Source of the DNA: Gottschalkia purinilytica
GTDB lineage: Bacteria > Bacillota > Clostridia > Tissierellales > Gottschalkiaceae
Assembly (NCBI RefSeq): GCF_001190785.1
Contig: NZ_LGSS01000004.1
Location: 1-64,000, forward strand
Direction of reading: 5' to 3'
Length of the DNA: 64,000 bases
In this document: positions 53,957-62,783 of the stretch, piece by piece
Position numbering within the stretch: position 1 is the stretch's first letter
How the letters are laid out: every line of letters begins with the position of its first letter
Made by a program: the position numbers and the translations under genes
Notes under the pieces: generated by a model
What the model was told of the DNA's origin: nothing
The model's database searches: none
Seen by the model: only the letters and a program-made list of their open reading frames with translations

Positions 53957-54627
53957 TCGGATTTCACCACCTTATATCCTAGACCACGAACAGTTATAAT
54001 CTCAAATTTTTTACATTCTTTAAAGCGTTCCCTAAGGCGATTAACATGAACATCAACTGTTCGTATATCTGTTTCAGAGTCTGGGCCCCAAATTTCATCC
54101 ATTAGTGTCTGTCTTGTAAAAATTTTATTAGGATAGGACATCAATTTATATAAAAGTAAAAACTCTTTTTGTGGAAGGACAAGTTCCTCTTCATTTAAAC
54201 ATACTGTAAATGTATCGTAATTCAAAGTTGATTCTCCGAATGTTAATTTATGTTCATTTGTGATTTTTGCCCTACGAAACAAAGCTCCTACTCTAAGAAT
54301 CATTTCATTGACATCAATAGGCTTTACCATATAATCATCCGTTCCAATGAGGAATGCTTTCTTTTTATCATGAAAAGACTCTTTTGCAGTTACTATCAAA
54401 ATCGGCATATTATAATTTGCCGATCGCAAACTTTCGGCTAATTCATATCCATCCATATTCGGCATCATGATATCAGAAATAATCAAATCAATATACTGCT
54501 TGTCTAAAATATCAAGTGCCTCTAATCCATCCTTTGCAGGAAAAGGTTGATATCCATTTTTGCTTAGTACAGTACACATTAACTTTCTTAATTTATGATC
54601 ATCTTCTACAACAAGAATATTGAACAT
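53953..54627 (-). CDS. OmpR-family response regulator
   Basis: The 224-residue protein has a receiver at 1-115 (LVVEDDHKLR, phosphorylated D in LIISDIMMPNMDG, K in MVKPID) and a winged-helix Trans_reg_C domain at ~130-222 (LPQKEFLLLYKLM, DIRTVDVHVNRLRERF). It should bind the 16-bp direct repeat found before its own gene and before the ABC gene, giving positive autoregulation and transporter induction. Confidence 0.93.
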   Translation of the reverse strand: MFNILVVEDDHKLRKLMCTVLSKNGYQPFPAKDGLEALDILDKQYIDLIISDIMMPNMDGYELAESLRSANYNMPILIVTAKESFHDKKKAFLIGTDDYMVKPIDVNEMILRVGALFRRAKITNEHKLTFGESTLNYDTFTVCLNEEELVLPQKEFLLLYKLMSYPNKIFTRQTLMDEIWGPDSETDIRTVDVHVNRLRERFKECKKFEIITVRGLGYKVVKSE

Positions 54628-54661
54628 TTTATTACCTCATTTTATTTTAAATTTATTAATT

Positions 54662-54694
54662 ATTTTACTATGGTTTTATAAACTGAATATAAAC
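54662..54694 (-). promoter_or_regulatory. Response-regulator-dependent promoter of the two-component operon
   Basis: GTTTATATTCAGTTTA (54694-54679) lies 11 bp before TAAAAT (54667-54662), identical in sequence and spacing to the site at 52875-52890. Confidence 0.68.
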
Positions 54695-54976
54695 CATGAA
54701 TACCCTTAAAGTTTTTATATTTTTATCTTTTTCGTTCATTAAATACTATCAGATTTTCCTATTCATTACTTTTATTATATCATGCCTGTTTCTCTATAGT
54801 TATGTAAGTATCGCTAGTGAGTATAAAGGCTATTGTTTTAGATACCAATTTTTCAATACAAAAAACTGTCCTTTATAATCTCAAGGACAGCTCTTATATA
54901 TTATTCTATTTTTAAAGATTACACTCCTTTAGTAATTCTTTATGTGTACCAGTCTTTATAACTAGATAGATTTAAG

Positions 54977-55144
54977 ATGGTTGAACTTATTTCAAAAAAA
55001 CATCATGTAATAAAACAATCTTTAACTGAAATTCTGAATATAGACTCTTCAGTGGCTGAAACTGATGCTTGTGCAATAGAACATGTAATAAGCAATAAAT
55101 CCATTTCTGATATTCGAGAATTCATGAGAGCATACAAAAAATAA
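54977..55144 (+). pseudogene. DtxR/MntR-family regulator remnant (C-terminal half)
   Basis: 55 codons from ATG 54977 encode MVELISKKHHVIKQSLTEIL, then ETDACAIEHVIS and a SDIREFMRAYKK tail. This matches the dimerisation/metal-site helix region of DtxR repressors (D-A-C-x-x-E-H-V). The N-terminal HTH is missing. The tail resembles the fused tail of the remnant at 40411-40518. The rest of 54628-54976 shows only the promoter noted and AT-rich sequence. Confidence 0.7.
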
Positions 55145-55188
55145 AAATCTCCCTAATATAGATTTCTATTATAATAGGAGGATTTTTT
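55145..55188. terminator. Bidirectional terminator
   Basis: AAAATCTCCCTAATATAG and TATAATAGGAGGATTTT pair imperfectly, with TTTTTT; similar to the terminator at 40522-40568. Confidence 0.7.
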
Positions 55189-55198
55189 ATTAAGTTAT

Positions 55199-55650
55199 CT
55201 AATGTAAAAGCTGTTCTTCTGCCTTCCACATGCTGTAATATTTTCCTTTTTTTCTAATCAATTCTTCATGATTTCCTTCTTCTGAGATTTTTCCATCCTT
55301 AACTACAAGAATTTTATCTGCATTTTTAATGATTGAAAGTGTATGAGCAATCATAATAACAGTTTTCTTCCTCTTTAAAAGATTTATAATTGCATTTTTT
55401 ACTGCTAATTCATTTTCAATATCTAAAGAAGCAGTTGCTTCATCTAATAGCAATATTGGACTATCTCTTAAAATAGCTCTTGCTATAGAAAGTCTTTGAC
55501 GTTCTCCGCCTGAAAATTGATTTTCATTTTCACCAATTGTCGTATCATATCTTTTGTTCATTTTTTGAATAAATTCATCACAGTTTGCATGCTGTGACTA
55601 TTTCATCATCTGTCGCAGATATACGGGCATATCGTATGTTATTTTTTTCT
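55199..55650 (-). pseudogene. ABC exporter ATPase fragment, truncated and frameshifted
   Basis: The intact part is 120 codons: FSGGERQRLSIARAIL (signature), ILLLDEATASLD (Walker B), and an IAHTLSII H-loop. Upstream in another frame lie CDEFIQKM, and, one shift further, NIRYARISATDDEIVTACK, which are the expected preceding residues of a type I exporter ATPase. Homology stops at ~55650, where the group I intron/IStron-like element begins. Walker A and the membrane domain are gone. It was probably inactivated by that insertion. Confidence 0.8.
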
Positions 55651-55965
55651 CCTATCTTCTCTAGGTGGGAGATGGATAATACTAATTTAGTAAATACTAG
55701 ATGTATTTACTAAATTGCGACATTATAACTTCAATAACAACTAAAAACTGAATATATAGAGTTGCTATAAGAAATGCTCTATATCGTAAAATATTCAAGC
55801 ACTCGCCCAGTTGGTATAGCGAAAACCAAGCATATATGCCAATATAGAAGTTCTTATGTTATATTTCGAGGTTGGTTCAACCTTTAGAGCCTAGATAAAC
55901 TTGTCTCATTAGAGATATTGACTAGGAAGCCATCCACTTCTATAAGTGGTGGTAGTTCACTATTA
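55640..55965 (+). mobile_element. Non-autonomous IS200/IS605-like (IStron-type) element remnant
   Basis: A ~320-bp block with several hairpins ends with a right-end-like hairpin (CCACTT, CTAT, AAGTGG, then TGGTAGTTCAC) at 55926-55960. It interrupts the ABC ATPase pseudogene. No tnpA or tnpB remains. The ends are approximate. The combination of a group I-like core and an IS605-like right end is the signature of IStrons such as C. difficile CdISt1. Confidence 0.5.
55654..55960 (+). ncRNA. Candidate group I intron ribozyme
   Basis: A P1-like helix TCTCCT / GGGAGA (55648-55653 with 55667-55672) ends in a T-G pair, as at group I 5' splice sites. Next come a 14-bp hairpin (AATTTAGTAAATAC and complement), an 8-bp hairpin ATATAGAG / CTCTATAT, P6-like AGGTTG-GTT-CAACCT, P7-like CCTAG / CTAGG, P8-like TCTC-ATTA-GAGA between them, and CAAG / CTTG as a possible P3. 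Order P6-P7-P3'-P8-P7' is the group I core order. Not confirmed by covariance search. Confidence 0.5.
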
Positions 55966-56070
55966 TTATAATAAAGATAAAATATTACATTTTAGATAAA
56001 CTCTATAACGAGCATTCTAAAAAATTACTTTCTTGTATATCCAAAACTAACTTATTTATAGAAAAATTTT

Positions 56071-56108
56071 AAAAGAGCCTAATATTAAATTTAATATTAG
56101 GCTCTTTT
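56071..56108. terminator. 38-bp palindromic terminator
   Basis: AAAAGAGCCTAATATTAAA and complement, no loop. It stands in the 55966-56360 gap, which otherwise holds only a short minus-strand open stretch without start. Confidence 0.65.
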
Positions 56109-56360
56109 CATTGTTTAGCTACATTTCTTCTTTAGAAAATCTATAACAATTATGCATTTGTCTTAAAAAAACTATATTTTTACTATGTTTCCTTGACTAT
56201 CTACTTTATCTAAAGATTCAACATTTAACTTCATTTCATTTATTATATTTGATATAGTTTAATCACATTGTTTAATTTGTATCTCTTTTATAGAAAATAC
56301 TTTCATATAATTTTGTATTTTTTATAACCCAATCATTTTTTTCTTACCTCTTACTATTAT

Positions 56361-56849
56361 TTAAATCCCATTTATTAAATCTTCTAAAAAGTTATTAATT
56401 ATGTTTAACTCTTCTTTATTATATCTATTTAAGATATTTACGAATTTTTCATTTTCTGCTTCATGAAGCTTTTCATGTATTTCAAAAACCTCTTTTCCTT
56501 GAGATGTTAGCGTGTAATAAATTTCTTTTTTATTGTTTTCTAAACGATTTTCTCTTATTAAATCTTTTTCTAATAATTTAGTAGTTATCTTCGATATAGC
56601 ACCTTTAGTCATACTTAATTCTCTTGATATAAATGTTGTATTTGACAATTGGTTCTTTCCAATACAATCAATTACATGAAATTCTGAAAGCGTTAAGTTT
56701 TTATCATAAATATTTTTATAATTATATTTAATTACCAAATCCTTTAAAGACTTTTCATGAACTTCATCAAAGTTATTTAAGTAATTAAATAATGATAACA
56801 GTTTATTTAATATCATATCTGTCTCTATTTTGTTATGATTTTTCTTCAT
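56361..56849 (-). CDS. MarR-family transcriptional regulator
   Basis: The 162-residue winged HTH protein has NQLSNTTFISRELSMTKGAISKITTKLLEKDLIRENR at ~70-105 and the wing NNKKEIYYTLT. It is divergent from the cyclase gene; palindromes centred on CCTAGG occur in both promoters, so it likely represses itself and the cyclase. The ligand is unknown. Confidence 0.86.
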   Translation of the reverse strand: MKKNHNKIETDMILNKLLSLFNYLNNFDEVHEKSLKDLVIKYNYKNIYDKNLTLSEFHVIDCIGKNQLSNTTFISRELSMTKGAISKITTKLLEKDLIRENRLENNKKEIYYTLTSQGKEVFEIHEKLHEAENEKFVNILNRYNKEELNIINNFLEDLINGI

Positions 56850-56871
56850 ACTTCAAAACCCTTTCTATATT

Positions 56872-56987
56872 TATTACCTAGGAAACAATCATAGTATACC
56901 ACAATTACCACATTAAGAACAATTTTTTTAAAAAATTGTTTACAAAGAAACAATTTCATGGTATTATATTATTGTTTCCTAGGAAAC
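56872..56987. promoter_or_regulatory. MarR operators in the divergent marR/cyclase promoter region
   Basis: GTTTCCTAGGAAAC (56974-56987) is a perfect palindrome; a near copy TTACCTAGGAAACAA lies at 56874-56888. A further AAATTGTTT / AAACAATTT repeat spans 56935-56958. The cyclase promoter is TTTACA (56939-56944), 17 bp, TATTAT (56962-56967), bracketed by these sites. Confidence 0.65.
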
Positions 56988-57014
56988 CAAATATGTTCTA
57001 ATGGAGGTTTTGAA

Positions 57015-57593
57015 ATGAAAATTGATTTGAGTTTTAAAGTAGAAAAAACAATATTGGACGAGACACTCGGTGCTCTTAAACAAGGTGATAAAAATATCGA
57101 AAAAGCTGGACACATAGGCACTCATTTTGATGTAATGAACAAGGAATTTTCTCTAGAAAATATCATAACAAATGGAAAAGTATTTGATATAAGTCATATT
57201 AAAACTAGACAAATTGAAGTAGAAGATTTAGATCTAAGTACAGTACAAGAAAATGATTTTGTAATGTTTTATTCAGGGATTTTAAAAGAACATAAATATG
57301 GTACAAAAGAATACTTTTCAACATATACAGAGTTATCTGATGAATTGATTAACTATCTCATTGACAAAAAAGTGAGCTTTATAGGAGTAGATATGGCTGG
57401 AGCAAAAAAGCCAGATGATCATCTACGTATTGATCAATACTGTGCTGATAGAGGTGTATTTATTATTGAGAATCTTAATAATTTGGATTTATTATTAAAA
57501 GAAACATCAGGCAAACCATTTACAGTATACACTTTTCCTGTAAATATGGGTGGATTTTCAGGACTTCCTTGCAGAGTAGTAGCTGAATTATAA
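57015..57593 (+). CDS. Cyclase-family protein (kynurenine formamidase-like)
   Basis: The 192-residue protein belongs to the cyclase/arylformamidase superfamily, with the metal-binding HIGTHFD near residue 33 and conserved FIGVDMAGAKKPDDHLRID near 120. These enzymes hydrolyse formyl or cyclic amides. It is shorter than typical (210-260). ATG at 57015 has GGAGG 7 nt upstream. It is controlled by the divergent MarR gene; substrates could be xenobiotic or antibiotic-like, but this is inference. Confidence 0.8.
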   Translation: MKIDLSFKVEKTILDETLGALKQGDKNIEKAGHIGTHFDVMNKEFSLENIITNGKVFDISHIKTRQIEVEDLDLSTVQENDFVMFYSGILKEHKYGTKEYFSTYTELSDELINYLIDKKVSFIGVDMAGAKKPDDHLRIDQYCADRGVFIIENLNNLDLLLKETSGKPFTVYTFPVNMGGFSGLPCRVVAEL

Positions 57594-57743
57594 AAAATAG
57601 CTATTAATTCACTATTTAATAAAATTGGATAACTTATATTTTTACATCATTTGATACATGCTGGAATAGTTTTTTGTAAAAATCATCAATAATATAATAA
57701 AGTTAATTCAATATATTATTATATAATTATCATGAATTATAAC

Positions 57744-57784
57744 AAAAAACAAATCACGTATTAAAATATGTGATTTGTTTTTTT
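57744..57784. terminator. Bidirectional terminator
   Basis: AAAAACAAATCAC / GTGATTTGTTTTT stem between the cyclase gene and the convergent ABC gene. Confidence 0.85.
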
Positions 57785-57804
57785 ATTATTATTTATAATA
57801 CATT

Positions 57805-59538
57805 TTATGATTCTATACTCCATCGACTTGATTTTTGTTGTACTGTCCAAAGATTATAATAAAGTCCTTCTTTAGAAATGAGCTCTTCATGTGTTCCTTC
57901 TTCAACAACTTTTCCTTCATCTAAAACAATAATATTATCAGCATTACAAATAGTTTTAAGTCTATGAGCAATGACTATAACAGTTCTTCCTTGGATAAGT
58001 TCATTAATTGCTTTTTGTATCTCTACTTCATTTTCTGGATCTAACGATGCAGTAGCTTCATCTAGAAGCACTACTGGTGCATCCTTTAGAATAGCCCTAG
58101 CAATGGAAACACGTTGTTTTTCTCCTCCTGAAAGAGTACAACCTCCTTCTCCTACCGGTGTATCATATCCTTTAGGAAGCTTCATAATAAAATCATGACA
58201 ACATGCTCTCTTTACTGCTTCTTCTACTTCCTCTTGAGTTGCACCCTTTTTTCCAAATCTTATATTGTTTCCAATTGTATCTTGAAAAAGATATACATCT
58301 TGAAATACCATTGAAACTTTTTTAAGAAGGGCCTCCGGTTCTATACCTTTCATATCCTCATTTCCTATAAGGACCTTTCCTTCTTGTGGATCATAAAAAC
58401 GAGCTATTAACTTTAGAATAGTGCTTTTTCCACTTCCAGAAGGTCCTACTAATGCTGTCAATGAGCCTTCTTTCATATCTACAGAAACATTTTTGAGAAC
58501 CTCTGTATCTCCATATCCAAATGTAACATTCTGTAACTGAATATCATGTCCTTCTGGTGGCATTTTTTCTCCTGATAAAATAGGTTCTTCTAAAAGATTT
58601 ACTATTCTTTCTCCTGCTTGCTCATCATAATATATTTCTGAGAAGTTCCCAAGAGCAGCCGTTAGAGGATCAAATACTCTTGTACCTACAATTAAGAACG
58701 TAACAAATGTTATAACATCTAATTGTCCTCCTAATAGTAAGTTAGTTCCAATAAACACCATTATCGTAAGTCCCGATCTAATAAGAGCTATAGCCGTTAA
58801 TACTATAGGTTGCAAAAGTCCCTCAATTTTTATACTTTCAATCATAAATCTCTTAAAAGCTTTTTCAAGACGAACAAATCTTTCTCCAGTTAAATTATAT
58901 GCTTTAATAGTACCTATTCCATTTAAATATTCTTGTAGCCTATTAGCAGCATATGTTTTAGATTCCATATGTTTTTTACCTACTTTTCTTTGTAGCTTCA
59001 GAGTAACCATTATGATTAAAATAGCTATAGGCAATGATATAAACATAGAAAGTGCCATACGCCAGTTAATAAACAGTAGTCCTACAAGGGCAATTACTGG
59101 CATTGCTAGACCTCCTATAAGTTGAGGCATAAGGTGTGATATACAATGTTCTATTAATGTAAAATCACCCATCATCATATTTCCAATATCTCCTGGATCC
59201 CTACTTGTCAAATATCCTAATGGTAGTTTTCTCAAATGCTCAGCTAATTTAGCTCTACCTTCAGCAGCAACCATATATGCACCTCTATAAGAGGACTTGT
59301 AAGCAGGTATTTCTCCTAAAAACATTAATATCATTGACAATATTAGCCTTCCACAAGTTAACCATAACTTGTGTATATCAATAGCTTCCCCAGTTGAAAA
59401 AGATTCAAAAATTATCTTCATAGCTTGAATTGCTAAAGCAAAAGGTAAAATATTTATAATATTAGATATAATTGAAAGAATAATAGGCTTTCTTAACTTC
59501 TTTGGATTTCCAGCAGTTATATTATAAAGAAGTTTCAT
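57805..59538 (-). CDS. ABC transporter ATPase/permease, second half-transporter (YbtQ/IrtB-like)
   Basis: The 577-residue half-transporter has a six-helix TMD (1-310), then an NBD with GPSGSGKST, VFQDVYLFQDTI, LSGGEKQR, VVLLDEATASLD and IAHRLKTI. It overlaps the upstream half-transporter by 17 bp, so the two form a heterodimer. Exporter-fold pairs next to a PchR-type AraC regulator and Fur boxes resemble YbtPQ/IrtAB, which import siderophores. Import versus export cannot be told from sequence. Confidence 0.85.
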   Translation of the reverse strand: MKLLYNITAGNPKKLRKPIILSIISNIINILPFALAIQAMKIIFESFSTGEAIDIHKLWLTCGRLILSMILMFLGEIPAYKSSYRGAYMVAAEGRAKLAEHLRKLPLGYLTSRDPGDIGNMMMGDFTLIEHCISHLMPQLIGGLAMPVIALVGLLFINWRMALSMFISLPIAILIIMVTLKLQRKVGKKHMESKTYAANRLQEYLNGIGTIKAYNLTGERFVRLEKAFKRFMIESIKIEGLLQPIVLTAIALIRSGLTIMVFIGTNLLLGGQLDVITFVTFLIVGTRVFDPLTAALGNFSEIYYDEQAGERIVNLLEEPILSGEKMPPEGHDIQLQNVTFGYGDTEVLKNVSVDMKEGSLTALVGPSGSGKSTILKLIARFYDPQEGKVLIGNEDMKGIEPEALLKKVSMVFQDVYLFQDTIGNNIRFGKKGATQEEVEEAVKRACCHDFIMKLPKGYDTPVGEGGCTLSGGEKQRVSIARAILKDAPVVLLDEATASLDPENEVEIQKAINELIQGRTVIVIAHRLKTICNADNIIVLDEGKVVEEGTHEELISKEGLYYNLWTVQQKSSRWSIES

Positions 59539-61342
59539 CTATACTACCTCCTTTTTGAATCTTCCATTCTCCTGCGTCAGTATATGCGTCCCACATTTTC
59601 TTGTAGAGACCATCAGTAGATGTTAGTTCTCCATGTGTACCTTTCTCTACAATCTTACCTTCTTTTAAAACAATAATCTGATCTGCATCTTGTATAGATG
59701 AAAGTCTATGGGCAATAATTATAACAGTTTTATCCCTCATTAGTTCTTTAAGAGCTAATTGCATCTGATATTCGTTTTCTGGATCAGCAAAAGCTGTTGC
59801 TTCATCAAGAACTAAAATAGGAGCATTTTTAAGTATAGCTCTTGCTACAGAAAGTCTCTGTTCTTCTCCTCCAGAAAGATACGTTCCTCCTTCTCCTATT
59901 AAAGTGTCATATCCATTTGGTAATCTCTGTATAAATTCATGGCATTGAGCAGCTTTCGCAGCAGCATATACCTCTTCTTTTATTGCATTTGGTCTTCCTA
60001 CTAAAATATTTTCATAAATAGTATCATAAAACAAGAATGAATCTTGAAAAACAAAAGATACTATATCCATTAAATCTTCTGATCTTATATTTCTTATATC
60101 AACATTTCCTATTGAAATTGAACCTTCTGCAACATCCCAGAACCTAGGAATGAGATTCGCTATTGTTGATTTTCCAGAACCAGATGGGCCAACAAGAGCG
60201 GTAACTTTTCCTTGTTTTGCAGTAAAGTTCACATCTGAAAGTGCTTCTTTACGTGTTGAAGCTTCTTCTGAATTATAAGCAAAAGATACATTATCAAATG
60301 TAATATTAAAACTTTTTGGAGTCTTAGAATCTTCTACTTCTTGTATTGGAGTTTGACTTAAAATATTATCTATACGTTCAACTCCCTCTGAAATATCTCC
60401 TATCATTGAAGCAAAGTTAGTAAACTTAAACATAGGAACTGATATTCCTGGAGCCATAATTAAAAAGAAAAGTAAAGTTAGTGAAAAAGCCATATTTTGG
60501 GGATTTCCACTCAAAAAATATACTCCCACTGGTAGAATAAAAGTTAATAGAGAACCTAAAATTACTTTAAACAAAATATAGCTATTTTGAAACTGATCTG
60601 TATATTTTACACAATAATCTCTATAACTTATCATATCGTCGTAAAACTTTCTAAAAGAATGTACTGTTTGTCCAAAAACTTTTATAACAGGCATTCCTCT
60701 TACATATTGAACTGTAGAAGCATTAATTTTTTCTAAATAGTCATGATAGTTCCTTAAGTTTTCTTTAGATTTTTCTCCCATTCTTGTAGCTGATTGAACA
60801 AGAAAACCTAAAATAATTGGTATAATACAGGCAATAGCCAAAAATGGATTAAGATAGAACATTGCTATTACCATTATTATCGTTGTAGCTAAAACATTAA
60901 TTAAATCTGGTAATTGATGTGCAACAAAATTTTCAATTTTCTCTACGTTTTGTTCCATTATTTTTTTTATTATTCCTGTAGATGTATTTGTAAAATATCC
61001 AAGTGGTAGTTTCCCTATATGATTTGAAAGTTTTACCCTCAAACCGTATAATATGCGATAGGCAGCCGTATGAGAAATTAGTCCAGACAAATACATAGTT
61101 ATAATTCCAAGTATTAATCCTATTAATGCTATAATACCCCACCTTAGCATTAAACTTTTATTAACTAATGCTGGATTTGAAACGTTTTTCAATAATTCAG
61201 CTAGAATAAAATAAACTGATACATAAGGTATAAGCATACAGACAGCACTAATAGATGAAAAAGTTCCAGAGAGAACTAATAATCCTTTTTTTTCTCCTGC
61301 AATTTCTAATAATCTTGGTATTCCTTTTTTATTATCATTCAA
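59522..61342 (-). CDS. ABC transporter ATPase/permease, first half-transporter (YbtP/IrtA-like)
   Basis: The 606-residue half-transporter has a six-helix TMD (~20-320), then an NBD with GPSGSGKST, FVFQDSFLFYDTI, the signature LSGGEEQR (glutamate in place of the usual Q/K), ILVLDEATAFAD (replacing TASLD), and IAHRLSSI. The Walker B variant FAD is a visible departure from the consensus. It is partnered with the overlapping downstream gene. A GGGGG-containing ribosome-binding site lies before the ATG; a Fur-like box lies ~160 bp upstream. Confidence 0.86.
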   Translation of the reverse strand: MNDNKKGIPRLLEIAGEKKGLLVLSGTFSSISAVCMLIPYVSVYFILAELLKNVSNPALVNKSLMLRWGIIALIGLILGIITMYLSGLISHTAAYRILYGLRVKLSNHIGKLPLGYFTNTSTGIIKKIMEQNVEKIENFVAHQLPDLINVLATTIIMVIAMFYLNPFLAIACIIPIILGFLVQSATRMGEKSKENLRNYHDYLEKINASTVQYVRGMPVIKVFGQTVHSFRKFYDDMISYRDYCVKYTDQFQNSYILFKVILGSLLTFILPVGVYFLSGNPQNMAFSLTLLFFLIMAPGISVPMFKFTNFASMIGDISEGVERIDNILSQTPIQEVEDSKTPKSFNITFDNVSFAYNSEEASTRKEALSDVNFTAKQGKVTALVGPSGSGKSTIANLIPRFWDVAEGSISIGNVDIRNIRSEDLMDIVSFVFQDSFLFYDTIYENILVGRPNAIKEEVYAAAKAAQCHEFIQRLPNGYDTLIGEGGTYLSGGEEQRLSVARAILKNAPILVLDEATAFADPENEYQMQLALKELMRDKTVIIIAHRLSSIQDADQIIVLKEGKIVEKGTHGELTSTDGLYKKMWDAYTDAGEWKIQKGGSIDETSL

Positions 61343-61499
61343 GATATTACCCCCTTTATGTTAAATATATTTCTCTTATCATAGCTACTTTTAATCTAAA
61401 AGAAATCAATATTAAGATCCTGCGATCTAGTTTAGATTACTATATTAAATTTAATCTACATTATTAGAAATTAATACTTTACTAATTAAAAGAAGTTAT

Positions 61500-61514
61500 T
61501 GAGAATCATTATCT
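61500..61514. promoter_or_regulatory. Fur-like box upstream of the paired ABC genes
   Basis: TGAGAATCATTATCT matches the 7-1-7 Fur consensus at 12 of 14 informative positions. The rest of 61343-61535 is AT-rich. Confidence 0.6.
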
Positions 61515-61535
61515 TTAGTAAACATTATAAAATAA

Positions 61536-61569
61536 AAAATCCTTATATCTCTACTCATATAAGGATTTT
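61536..61569. terminator. Hairpin terminator upstream of the ABC pair
   Basis: AAAATCCTTATAT / ATATAAGGATTTT stem with an 8-nt loop; TTTTTTATTTT on the minus strand. Confidence 0.7.
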
Positions 61570-61590
61570 AAATGATGAAAAAAGGATAAA

Positions 61591-61627
61591 AAAACTGCTG
61601 TTAGTAATTATACTAATCAGCAGTTTT
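61591..61627 (-). terminator. Terminator after the AraC gene
   Basis: AAAACTGCTG..ATTAGT / ACTAA..CAGCAGTTTT stem followed by TTTTTTT on the minus strand. Confidence 0.85.
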
Positions 61628-61641
61628 AAATAATCTATAAT

Positions 61642-62649
61642 CTAATGTCTAACTATGTTTCTTAAATATTCTCCTGGGTTAATACCAAATTTTTTACGAA
61701 AAGCTAAAGCAAAGTGACTAGCGTTAGCATATCCTATTTTACTTGCTACATCACTAACTTGCAAATTTTTTTCTTCTAATAGTAACCGTGCTGTTTCTAA
61801 TCTCTTATCCATAATGTAAGCATAGACTGTCTGGTTAAATATTTCTTTAAATCCATTTTTTAATTTAAATTCGTTAAGACATATCATTCTAGACAAAACA
61901 GTTAATGTAGGAGGATTTACTATATTATTATCTAAAATTTCTTTGGCTCTATAAATACTAGTTATATCTTCATTAGAAAGTCTTACTGAATTATGAGTTT
62001 TTTTCTGATAAATCATTTCATTAAAGTATATAGCGAAAAGTTCAAGTATCTTACCTTCCATATAAATATTTTTCAATCCTTTTTCATATGGACATTTAAT
62101 TATTTGTTGCAAAATAACATTTATAGATGGAGTAATTTTATATCTATAAAATATGTCATCATGTTTCTTATGTGAAAACATGTCCCATTCTTTTTTAATA
62201 TTTTCTACAATCTGTTCAAATTTTTTCGGATGTATCTTAATTTCCATAAAGTGAAAATTTCGTTCTGGTAAGTAAATGCATCTCTTGATATTCTCTTTGC
62301 TTTCAGCTTTAGCAAAAAGACTTTCTCCATTTAGAAGTTCAAAGTAATCACTTTTTCCTCTAAACTCCCATCCTATTTCATCTCCAATACAAAAAAACAT
62401 ATCAATATGAGAGGTATTTGATATTCCTTGAAACTCTACTTCTCTACTAAAAGTCATATCAAAGTCTACAATTTGAATATCTTTACAAGAAATAATTTGT
62501 CTAATATGCCCACGTCCAATTTCCTCAGGAATTTCGAATTGATACCTAGAAGTCTGTAAATTGTATACATTACTAAGTTCTTTACAAACAGGACAACTTT
62601 CATGAACTAGATTCTTTATTTCATATTGTTCTATTTTTCTATTAATCAT
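61642..62649 (-). CDS. AraC-family regulator (PchR/YbtA-like)
   Basis: The 335-residue protein has an N-terminal ligand domain with an unusual CPVC pair near residue 18 and a C-terminal double HTH at ~230-330 (TVLSRMICLNEFKLKNGFKEIF and VSDVASKIGYANASHFALAFRKKFGINPGEYLR). The AraC + exporter-fold ABC pair is the layout of siderophore-responsive activators. GGAGGTG lies 8 nt before ATG 62649. A Fur box lies ~135 bp upstream, so iron starvation probably induces it. Confidence 0.85.
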   Translation of the reverse strand: MINRKIEQYEIKNLVHESCPVCKELSNVYNLQTSRYQFEIPEEIGRGHIRQIISCKDIQIVDFDMTFSREVEFQGISNTSHIDMFFCIGDEIGWEFRGKSDYFELLNGESLFAKAESKENIKRCIYLPERNFHFMEIKIHPKKFEQIVENIKKEWDMFSHKKHDDIFYRYKITPSINVILQQIIKCPYEKGLKNIYMEGKILELFAIYFNEMIYQKKTHNSVRLSNEDITSIYRAKEILDNNIVNPPTLTVLSRMICLNEFKLKNGFKEIFNQTVYAYIMDKRLETARLLLEEKNLQVSDVASKIGYANASHFALAFRKKFGINPGEYLRNIVRH

Positions 62650-62783
62650 GTTTCCTACACCTCCCCACACTTACTTTTTATGAATAAAATCATAAATAGA
62701 ATTGTAAATTGAATGATTTGCTTAAAAACAATCAAGGTATTACTTTATTTTAACATTAGACTTATCTATAATTATAATTTACT

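Noticed and set aside
56170-56260. Minus-strand open stretch ending NVESLDKVDSQGNIVKI
   Set aside because: No start codon in frame and a stop just upstream; at most a gene fragment that I cannot identify.
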